From: Euryarchaeota archaeon UBA250
GTDB lineage: Archaea > Thermoplasmatota > Poseidoniia > Poseidoniales > Thalassarchaeaceae
Direction of reading: 5' to 3'
Assembly (NCBI GenBank): GCA_002504845.1
Contig: DATW01000074.1
Span: 6,025-12,418, forward strand
DNA length: 6,394 nucleotides
A model generated the notes under the pieces. That model was not told the origin of the DNA. It did not search any database and saw nothing but the letters and a program-made list of their open reading frames with translations. Below, in pieces: positions 1 through 5,161 of this stretch. The position numbers and the translations under genes are program-made. Each line of letters opens with the position of its first letter. The first letter of the stretch is position 1.

Positions 1-461
1 CCGATGGGAAGATTGCATACACGCTCACGCTTTCCACTCGCGAGCAGCATATACGTCGACATAGAGCGACTTCGAATATATGTTCGAATGAGACGCTAAT
101 CGCCCTCATGGGCGCAATGCACATGTCATTGTTGGGGCCAGAGGGCCTCGAGAGGCTGGCGCTGAGGGTAACTGCAGCAACACAGATCGCGCTCGAGACT
201 GTTGCAAGTATAGATGGCGTCGAACTCATCTATCCGGAGTCGCCTGTTTTCAGAGAGTTTGCAGTCAGGTTGCCCTGTAGTTCCCGCGAGGCCTTGGAGC
301 GAATGGACTCGATGGGGGTCATGGGCGGATTTGATCTAAGTCAGTGGTGGGCCCCCATGGGAGACTGTCTGCTGATAGGCTGTGACGAGAGAACCACTAA
401 AGAGGATATTGAAAGCCTATCTTCTGCCCTGTCCGCGAGCATAAGTGAGGTTTCCTCATGA
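1..461 (+). CDS. gcvPA: Glycine dehydrogenase (decarboxylating) subunit 1, 3' part
   Basis: This is the N-terminal-type half of the split P-protein of the glycine cleavage system. With GcvPB it forms the PLP enzyme that decarboxylates glycine and passes the aminomethyl group to lipoylated GcvH. Only the C-terminal ~152 residues are present; the family is about 440-450 aa, so roughly two thirds lie left of the window. The frame is open from base 3 (bases 1-2 finish an earlier codon). It reads TREQHIRRHRATSNIC near positions 45-92, the P-protein signature usually written TREQHIRR.KATSNICT. The ATG at 108 lies after this conserved block, so it is an internal Met and not the start. The C-terminus shows the family-like WWAPMGDCLLIGCDERTTKEDI. 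The stop overlaps the gcvPB start (ATGA, 458-461), indicating translational coupling between the two subunits. Identification is firm. Confidence 0.93.
   Translation, partial: DGKIAYTLTLSTREQHIRRHRATSNICSNETLIALMGAMHMSLLGPEGLERLALRVTAATQIALETVASIDGVELIYPESPVFREFAVRLPCSSREALERMDSMGVMGGFDLSQWWAPMGDCLLIGCDERTTKEDIESLSSALSASISEVSS
447..451 (+). promoter_or_regulatory. Shine-Dalgarno site for gcvPB
   Basis: GAGGT lies 6 nt before the ATG at 458, inside the last codons of gcvPA. Together with the ATGA overlap it supports this start and coupled translation. The match to the archaeal GGAGGTGA consensus is visible; use of the site is inferred. Confidence 0.55.
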
Positions 462-1951
462 GTTCTGTATTCGATTTCAATGGCGCCCCAGGCTCAGGGT
501 GGTCCCAGCCGGAGCCCATCAGGGAGGATGCCGGCAAAAATATACCAGATTCAATGAGGCGTAATGCCCTCCCACGATGGCCGCGAGCCAGCGAGCCAGA
601 ACTTGTCCGCCACTATACCCTCTTATCGCAGAGGAATTTTGGTATCGATACGGGATTCTATCCGTTGGGATCATGCACGATGAAGCACAACCCCAGGATC
701 AATGAGCGCATCGTTCAGATGCCTGGGATAGACAGGATCCACCCACTTCAGCCCGATAGCCAGATCCAAGGCCTTCTAGCAATATACTACGAGATGCAAG
801 ATATGCTTTCCATATGTGCAGGCATGGATTCAGTGACTCTGCAGCCGGTTGCAGGCGCACAGGGGGAATTCACCGCCATAAGGTGCATACAGGAATATCA
901 CAATTCGAATGGTGAGAGCAACAGAAACAAGGTCATAGTCCCCGATTCGGCACACGGAACGAATCCTGCATCAGCAGCCATGTGCGGGTATGAGATCGTG
1001 GAGATACCTAGTGGCCCTGATGGCCGTATAGATCTACAAGCACTCAGGGCTGCTGTAGATGGCGAGACTGCTGCTATGATGATCACCAACCCCAGCACTC
1101 TCGGGGTCTTCGAACCAGAAATAGCAGAGGCTGCGCGTATCGTTCACGAAGCGGGAGGCCAGATGTACTATGATGGCGCTAATTTCAACGCCATACTGGG
1201 TAAGACCGACCCCGGACGCATGGGTTTCGACGCCGTTCATTACAATCTTCACAAGACGTTCAGCCAGCCACATGGCGGTGGTGGCCCCGGGAGTGGGCCA
1301 ATAGGTGTTAAATCGCATCTCGCAAAGTACCTTCCATCCCCAATAGCAGCTAGAAGGACGCGCACAGAAGAAGACCCACGAGGAGTGGGCGACGGCTTCT
1401 GGTACTTCTGGGAAGACCCGGAATCCTCGATAGGCAAGGTCCAGCAGTGGAATGGCAATGCTGGAGCAGTCGTAAGGGCGTGGGCATTCTACCGAAGATA
1501 TGGGCGGGACCTCGAGCGAATGAGCGAACATGCCGTTCTGAATGCTAATTATCTTAGACACAGAATCATGAGGAATCATGGCGATTCGGCGATGCCGCCT
1601 ATGCCGAAAGACGGAGCCCCATCAGAAGTCGTGAAACACGAATTTACCCTCGACATGACTCCTGTTAAGGATGCCACGGGGGTAACTGCAAAGGATGTGG
1701 CAAAACGCCTGTTGGATTACGGGTACATGGCTCCGACCCTGTACTTCCCTCAGATCGTCCCCGAGTGCCTGATGCTGGAGCCTACCGAAACAGAATCTAA
1801 GGACGTACTCGACAAGTTCGCTGATGATTTCCTCAGCATATTGTCAGAGGACCCTGAGATTGTCAAGAACGCCCCGCACACCACTCCCGTCAGACGTGTC
1901 GACGAGGTCCTAGCCGCAAGACAACTCATCTTGAGACACCCCTGTGAATGA
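458..1951 (+). CDS. gcvPB: Glycine dehydrogenase (decarboxylating) subunit 2
   Basis: This is the PLP-carrying subunit of the split glycine cleavage P-protein: a cytoplasmic enzyme that releases CO2 from glycine and loads aminomethyl onto the GcvH lipoyl arm. At 497 aa it is complete for this family (about 480-520). Visible family motifs are GSCTMKHNP (residues 71-79), DSAHGTNPAS (163-172), YYDGANFNAI (237-246, with the Asp expected under the PLP ring) and NLHKTFSQPHGGGGPGSGP (263-281). In the last, Lys266 is the expected Schiff-base lysine. The C-terminal region keeps the usual LYFPQIVPECLMLEPTETES. The ATG at 458 overlaps the gcvPA stop and has a GAGGT Shine-Dalgarno match at 447-451. All key residues are intact. 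GcvT, GcvH and lipoamide dehydrogenase are not in the window and must be encoded elsewhere. Confidence 0.97.
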   Translation: MSSVFDFNGAPGSGWSQPEPIREDAGKNIPDSMRRNALPRWPRASEPELVRHYTLLSQRNFGIDTGFYPLGSCTMKHNPRINERIVQMPGIDRIHPLQPDSQIQGLLAIYYEMQDMLSICAGMDSVTLQPVAGAQGEFTAIRCIQEYHNSNGESNRNKVIVPDSAHGTNPASAAMCGYEIVEIPSGPDGRIDLQALRAAVDGETAAMMITNPSTLGVFEPEIAEAARIVHEAGGQMYYDGANFNAILGKTDPGRMGFDAVHYNLHKTFSQPHGGGGPGSGPIGVKSHLAKYLPSPIAARRTRTEEDPRGVGDGFWYFWEDPESSIGKVQQWNGNAGAVVRAWAFYRRYGRDLERMSEHAVLNANYLRHRIMRNHGDSAMPPMPKDGAPSEVVKHEFTLDMTPVKDATGVTAKDVAKRLLDYGYMAPTLYFPQIVPECLMLEPTETESKDVLDKFADDFLSILSEDPEIVKNAPHTTPVRRVDEVLAARQLILRHPCE

Positions 1952-2798
1952 GCCAACTCAATATCCTGTGGGTAGGTGGGACGTCGTGGGCCGACTGAAC
2001 CAACAGTGGCTCGAAGGCGATCCAAGTTGGTGGCCCAAGAGCAAGGGATCGTTGATCATTGAGCACGATCATGAAACCAAGCCTCCAGATTCCTGGTCTT
2101 CATGGCGTAGACAGAGACTCCGCCCACCCGGTCCAGCGATGCTCGTCCCCATCGCATGGACAGCATTCTTCCTCGCAGCCGCTTCTTTCCCCCTTATTTT
2201 CCCTGGACGTACATCAGATGATCAGCTCATCGCCTCAGCCTTGTTCGGTATTGGATGGACATTGACGATAGCCCCCCTAGCATTCACCGGGGCGATTGGC
2301 AATCATCCTGCTCGGAAATCTGTTTTTGACATCTATCCCATTGATACGAAATCGATTCTGATTGGACTAATCTTCTTTGCAGCTCACGTCTTCATCAATA
2401 CTTTATTCGGATGGCTCGCATATCTCTTCTTCTGGATTGCATGGGTCAGGACTGTAGTGGCAATATCAGAAGCAGTTGAGCCTTCATGCGGGAGATGGCT
2501 CTTGCCGGTAACCGCTGAGGCATATGCCGCCTCCACGGTGGCAGAAGGCTGGCAGAAGAAAGAGAGGAGATTCGGCACTGATTGTCTCGTAGTCGGCCCA
2601 GAAGTTGGAGATTCGAAAATCATCATCGAAGGCGTCAGACACCATACGGGAACGTACCTGGCTGTTTCGCTTCTAGGCAGGTCAGGGTACCGGTATGACC
2701 CATTCCAGACCAGGCTCCACAACCCGATTCCTGCGAATATGCTCCACGAACCACCCATCGAGATAGCGAACCTCAAATGGGAAAATGACGATTTCTAA
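1944..2798 (+). CDS. Unrecognised four-helix membrane protein
   Basis: I do not recognise the family. The 284-aa product has a polar, Trp-rich N-terminus (about 1-62, including WLEGDPSWW and SWRRQRLR). Four hydrophobic stretches follow, at about 65-87, 95-118, 137-153 and 155-174, probably two helical hairpins separated by a polar loop (about 119-136). A soluble C-terminal tail of about 110 residues (175-284) contains mixed beta-like segments (CLVVGPEV, KIIIEGVRH, YLAVSLLG). No catalytic motif or clear signal peptide is visible. The longest frame begins with GTG at 1944, overlapping the end of gcvPB by 8 nt, but no good ribosome site precedes it. GTG at 1986 has an AGGTG match at 1974-1978 with 7-nt spacing and would give 270 aa. 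Position implies co-transcription with gcvPAB, but nothing in the sequence ties it to glycine cleavage. That it is a real gene is likely from length, coupling and coherent hydrophobicity. Confidence 0.75.
   Translation: MNEPTQYPVGRWDVVGRLNQQWLEGDPSWWPKSKGSLIIEHDHETKPPDSWSSWRRQRLRPPGPAMLVPIAWTAFFLAAASFPLIFPGRTSDDQLIASALFGIGWTLTIAPLAFTGAIGNHPARKSVFDIYPIDTKSILIGLIFFAAHVFINTLFGWLAYLFFWIAWVRTVVAISEAVEPSCGRWLLPVTAEAYAASTVAEGWQKKERRFGTDCLVVGPEVGDSKIIIEGVRHHTGTYLAVSLLGRSGYRYDPFQTRLHNPIPANMLHEPPIEIANLKWENDDF
1974..1978 (+). promoter_or_regulatory. Possible Shine-Dalgarno for an alternative start of the membrane protein
   Basis: AGGTG, within a run GGTAGGTGGG, sits 7 nt before an in-frame GTG at 1986. 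The upstream GTG at 1944 has only a weak TGAGA-like match. This makes 1986 a serious alternative start, 14 codons downstream. Confidence 0.35.
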
Positions 2799-2821
2799 GA
2801 CTGCGCTTCGAGCCGTCACGC

Positions 2822-2825
2822 TTTA
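2822..2825 (+). promoter_or_regulatory. Weak TATA-like box for leaderless purE-guaAb transcript
   Basis: TTTA in the GC-rich context CTTTAGC lies 25-28 nt before the purE ATG. That is where an archaeal TATA box would sit if transcription began at or next to the start codon. No Shine-Dalgarno sequence precedes the ATG, which agrees with a leaderless mRNA. The motif is short and could be chance. Nothing else is visible in the 51-nt gap. Confidence 0.25.
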
Positions 2826-2849
2826 GCACCGCCTTCGCAGCCGTGTAGC

Positions 2850-3323
2850 ATGGACGTCTGCATAGTAATGGGTTCAAAATCCGATCTTTCGGTCGGTCAG
2901 AAATGTACTTCGATTCTAGATCGCTTTGGAATTGAATATGAGTTAAGAGTCGCATCAGCGCACCGTGCCCCAAAGTATCTCGAGGGCATAATAGAGGCAG
3001 CGGAAGAGGCTGGATGTGCTGTATTCGTCGGCATTGCAGGTGTCGCTGCAGCTCTTCCAGGAGTCATCGCATCTATGACGTCCAAGCCTGTGATAGGGGT
3101 CCCAGTCGGAGGAAAGGTCCCTCTAGATTCACTACTTTCGATTGTTCAGATGCCTCCCGGGATGCCAGTTGCAACAGTTGGTGTCGATAGAGGAGATAAT
3201 GCGGGAGCCCTCGCTGTCCAGATACTGGCGTCAAGCGATTCTGAGTTATCGGAATCCTACGCCTCATGGAGGGAAGAGATGACTCAGAAGGTCATCGCGG
3301 ACGACTCATCGATTCAAGGGTGA
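2850..3323 (+). CDS. purE: N5-carboxyaminoimidazole ribonucleotide mutase
   Basis: PurE interconverts N5-CAIR and CAIR in de novo purine (IMP) synthesis, as a soluble cytoplasmic oligomer; some members use CO2 plus AIR directly. The 157-aa length matches the single-domain family (about 160). Visible motifs are MGSKSD (7-12, phosphate binding), SAHRAP (36-41, with the conserved catalytic His38), a glycine-rich loop AGVAAALPG (63-71) and LLSIVQMPPGMPVATVGVDRGDNAG (about 95-119). The typical class I bacterial loop reads AGGAAHLPG; here its His is Ala. I recall Ala in some other archaeal PurE proteins too, so I do not read this as inactivation. The ATG at 2850 has no ribosome site and is probably leaderless. 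No purK is in the window. guaAb follows after 4 nt, so the two are almost certainly one operon. Confidence 0.94.
   Translation: MDVCIVMGSKSDLSVGQKCTSILDRFGIEYELRVASAHRAPKYLEGIIEAAEEAGCAVFVGIAGVAAALPGVIASMTSKPVIGVPVGGKVPLDSLLSIVQMPPGMPVATVGVDRGDNAGALAVQILASSDSELSESYASWREEMTQKVIADDSSIQG
3319..3323 (+). promoter_or_regulatory. Shine-Dalgarno site for guaAb
   Basis: GGTGA, whose TGA is also the purE stop codon, precedes the guaAb ATG at 3328 by 4 nt. It supports this start and coupled translation of the two purine genes. Confidence 0.5.
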
Positions 3324-3327
3324 TACG

Positions 3328-4272
3328 ATGAAGACTGAAAACCTCGTCGAAGAGGCCCTAGAACTCCTCAAGTCGGGGATAGATGACACGGCCATCATAG
3401 CATGCAGTGGAGGAATCGATTCCACTGTCGCCGCGATTCTAGCACACAAGGCTGTAGGTGACCTGCTTCATTGTGTATACGTCGATACGGGACTCATGAG
3501 ATTAGGCGAGTCCGAGGAGGTATCTTCCATGTTCGATGAGATGGGCATACAGCTCAAGGTCGTAGATGCATCGGATCGCTTCTTCGCTTCATTGGACGGG
3601 GTAACTGACCCTGAAGATAAGAGGAAAGCGATAGGCGAGCAATTCATCAGAGTATTCGAAGAGGAGCAGCGTGAAGTTGGCGCTAAATATCTGGTCCAGG
3701 GGACGATTGCTCCCGACTGGATAGAATCAGGTGGCGGAGAGCGCGACGTCATCAAGAGCCATCATAATGTGGGAGGCATACCTGAGGACATAGACCTCTC
3801 AATCGTCGAACCTCTACGAGATTTCTACAAGGATGAAGTCAGAGCAATCGCACGGCACCTTGGTATCGCATCCTCCGAGAGACAGCCATTCCCCGGACCC
3901 GGCTTAGCCGTCAGGGTACTGGGGGATGTCACGAGAGAACGTGCTGATGCCTGCAGGATAGCATGCGATATCGTAGAACGAAGAATCATGGAGGCGGCAC
4001 AGTCCGGGCTTTGTGATCTCCCATGGCAATATTTCGCAGCCCTCCTCCCCGTTCGCTCAGTCGGCGTCCATGGGGATGCGCGGGTTCACGGAGAGACAAT
4101 CGTGGTGCGTGCAGTGACAAGTTTAGACGGCATGTCCGCTAGGTACTCTCCAATCCCTCATGATGTCCTATCGGGTATTAGTACGGAAATCACCAACTCT
4201 CTCAAGGGTCACGTCAATAGGGTCGTCTATGATATCACGCACAAACCCCCTGGTACCATTGAATGGGAATGA
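3328..4272 (+). CDS. guaAb: GMP synthase subunit B (ATP pyrophosphatase)
   Basis: This subunit adenylates XMP and aminates it to GMP with ammonia delivered by a separate glutaminase subunit (GuaAa), the last step of GMP synthesis. The 314-aa protein covers only the PP-loop ATPase and C-terminal dimerisation domains; the class I glutaminase domain of bacterial GuaA is absent, which is the usual archaeal arrangement. Motifs seen are the PP-loop SGGIDST (27-33), VDTGLMR (52-58), QGTIAPDWIES (124-134), KSHHNVGG (143-150), PFPGPGLAVR (187-196) and the C-terminal KPPGTIEWE (306-314), usually KPPATIEWE. Length and motifs indicate an intact enzyme. The ATG at 3328 is preceded by GGTGA and lies 4 nt after purE. 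No guaAa gene occurs in the window, so the partner must lie elsewhere. Identification is firm. Confidence 0.96.
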   Translation: MKTENLVEEALELLKSGIDDTAIIACSGGIDSTVAAILAHKAVGDLLHCVYVDTGLMRLGESEEVSSMFDEMGIQLKVVDASDRFFASLDGVTDPEDKRKAIGEQFIRVFEEEQREVGAKYLVQGTIAPDWIESGGGERDVIKSHHNVGGIPEDIDLSIVEPLRDFYKDEVRAIARHLGIASSERQPFPGPGLAVRVLGDVTRERADACRIACDIVERRIMEAAQSGLCDLPWQYFAALLPVRSVGVHGDARVHGETIVVRAVTSLDGMSARYSPIPHDVLSGISTEITNSLKGHVNRVVYDITHKPPGTIEWE

Positions 4273-4340
4273 TATTGTTACGAATTTGAGTAGCCTTACT
4301 AGCGATTGATTGATGAAGGATCGGTCCAGCCGCAAGTCGG
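4273..4340 (+). other. guaAb to tRNA-Asn spacer
   Basis: This 68-nt gap should hold the end of the guaAb transcript and the tRNA promoter. An AT-rich part (about 4273-4290) and a GATTGATTGATG repeat (about 4303-4314) are visible, but neither is a convincing TATA box or terminator. No small gene is seen. Confidence 0.3.
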
Positions 4341-4416
4341 GCCGACATAGCTTAGTTGGTGGAGCGGCGGACTGTTAATCCGCAGGTCGCAGGTTCGAGT
4401 CCTGCTGTCGGCGCCA
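4341..4416 (+). tRNA. tRNA-Asn (anticodon GTT)
   Basis: A full cloverleaf can be folded by eye. The acceptor stem is GCCGACA (4341-4347) with TGTCGGC (4406-4412). The D stem is GCTT (4350-4353) with GAGC (4362-4365). The anticodon stem is GCGGA (4367-4371) with TCCGC (4379-4383), around loop CTGTTAA with anticodon GTT at 4374-4376. The variable loop is AGGTC. The T stem is GCAGG with CCTGC (4389-4393/4401-4405), around TTCGAGT. The discriminator is G4413 and CCA is encoded at 4414-4416. There is no intron. It decodes AAC/AAU. The gene stands 68 nt after guaAb and ends 4 nt before the stop codon of the convergent regulator gene. Confidence 0.97.
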
Positions 4417-4420
4417 CAAT

Positions 4421-5107
4421 TCACGCTTGCGTAAATCCCAGTTTAACGTGGTTATCAATCGCCCAATTGTATAGCTGTATGAGCGAAGGGCCCATTTCGA
4501 AGGCCACTTGTGTGGCCTGGTACTCGACCGTCGGAGGGATAGTCTTGTGCGTGGCGCGTCTTACCAGCCCGCAACTTTCCAGCTCTTTCAGCCTCCTCGA
4601 GAGGGACGTGGCTGATGTCCCTGCCAATCTCTGTATTTTTCCAAATCTCACCGGTTCTCTTGCAGATATTATGACATGAAGGACATTGAGCATACTCGCT
4701 TTCGAAAGAAGCTTCAGAAGACCGTCTACGCCTTTCCTATCTTTCACAGATAGACCCATGAATGGCTCGATTCTGTTGTTTTTATTCAATGGCTTCGAAG
4801 GTATCCGAATCGAAGTCGACCCGTCTACTCTCCCGCCGCGACTCACAGTGACTACGAGATTGACCCTGTGCCCCGCCTTCTCAGGCAGCCATATGCCCCA
4901 CTCGGAATCATCGGGCTCGACCATTCCCCATTCGTAAGTCCCTTCGGATATCGGCTGAGAGTAGGTCCATATGCCATCCCCTTCCTTCTCCATGGGGATC
5001 AAAACCCAGTCGTTGAATGATCCCTTGATATGTGGCATAATGAGCCTTTTTGACTCATCGTACAATACAAATGAGACATCAGCCATCGACATTCTTGATG
5101 GGGTCAT
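4421..5107 (-). CDS. CBM48-HxlR fusion: putative alpha-glucan-responsive transcription regulator
   Basis: The product is 228 aa with two recognisable parts. Residues about 11-88 resemble a CBM48/AMPK-beta glycogen-binding domain: HIKGSFNDW (26-34), GDGIWT (43-48), EGTYEW (55-60), DSEWGIW (67-73) and a closing RVNLVVTV (81-88). Trp34 and Trp70 fall where AMPK-beta places its two glycogen-stacking tryptophans; the Lys that follows Tyr in AMPK-beta appears as Glu59. A polar, basic linker (about 89-125) leads to an HxlR-type winged helix-turn-helix (about 127-222). There, VRFGKIQRLAGTSATSLSRRLKELESCGLVRR (153-184) holds the helix-turn-helix and IPPTVEYQAT (190-199) the wing, close to the family pattern PPRVEYSLT. 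One cysteine (Cys179) is present. No signal peptide or membrane segment is seen, so it should be cytoplasmic. Met6 and Met8 are alternative starts. It lies 54 nt downstream of the phosphorylase gene on the same strand. DNA binding and glucan sensing are inferred from the domains. Confidence 0.85.
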   Translation of the reverse strand: MTPSRMSMADVSFVLYDESKRLIMPHIKGSFNDWVLIPMEKEGDGIWTYSQPISEGTYEWGMVEPDDSEWGIWLPEKAGHRVNLVVTVSRGGRVDGSTSIRIPSKPLNKNNRIEPFMGLSVKDRKGVDGLLKLLSKASMLNVLHVIISAREPVRFGKIQRLAGTSATSLSRRLKELESCGLVRRATHKTIPPTVEYQATQVAFEMGPSLIQLYNWAIDNHVKLGFTQA

Positions 5108-5120
5108 CGTGAACTTGCTC

Positions 5121-5156
5121 GTTATCTTTTTTTTATCAATGTCCTTATTGGATAAC
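5121..5156 (-). promoter_or_regulatory. Candidate promoter/operator between glucan phosphorylase and regulator genes
   Basis: Read on -, an A8 tract (bases 5127-5134) lies about 20-27 nt before the regulator ATG at 5107, the distance expected of an archaeal TATA element for a leaderless mRNA; no Shine-Dalgarno precedes that ATG. On +, GTTATC (5121-5126) and GATAAC (5151-5156) form a perfect 6-bp inverted repeat with 24 nt between, giving 30-bp centre spacing, about three helical turns. A further TTATC at 5133-5137 repeats the first in direct orientation 11 bp away. The sequence elements are observed; promoter and operator roles are inferred. Confidence 0.4.
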
Positions 5157-5161
5157 TGGCA

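Noticed and set aside
108..461. An apparent complete 117-aa gene starting at ATG 108
   Set aside because: The frame is open to the left edge and encodes the conserved TREQHIRR...ATSNIC block of GcvPA before this ATG, so it is an internal methionine of a truncated gene.
1034..1579. 181-aa open frame on the minus strand
   Set aside because: It lies wholly inside gcvPB, whose frame carries all conserved motifs; the antisense translation resembles no family and is a shadow.
2384..2776. 130-aa open frame on the minus strand opposite the membrane protein
   Set aside because: The plus-strand frame is longer, coupled to gcvPB and has coherent hydrophobic helices; the antisense frame has no recognisable features.
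4336..4346. Inverted repeat GTCGG-G-CCGAC across the 5' end of the tRNA
   Set aside because: The single-base centre cannot form an RNA hairpin. The leader GTCGG could compete with the acceptor 3' strand, but the motif is short and GC-rich and probably coincidental.
4356..4679. 107-aa open frame on the plus strand beginning inside the tRNA
   Set aside because: Its first codons are the tRNA-Asn sequence and the rest is antisense to the HxlR domain, which matches a known family.
5127..5134. T8 tract on the plus strand as a transcription terminator
   Set aside because: No plus-strand gene ends nearby; the closest is the tRNA about 700 nt away. On the minus strand, where the genes run, it is an A tract and cannot be a U-rich terminator. 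A promoter role fits better.
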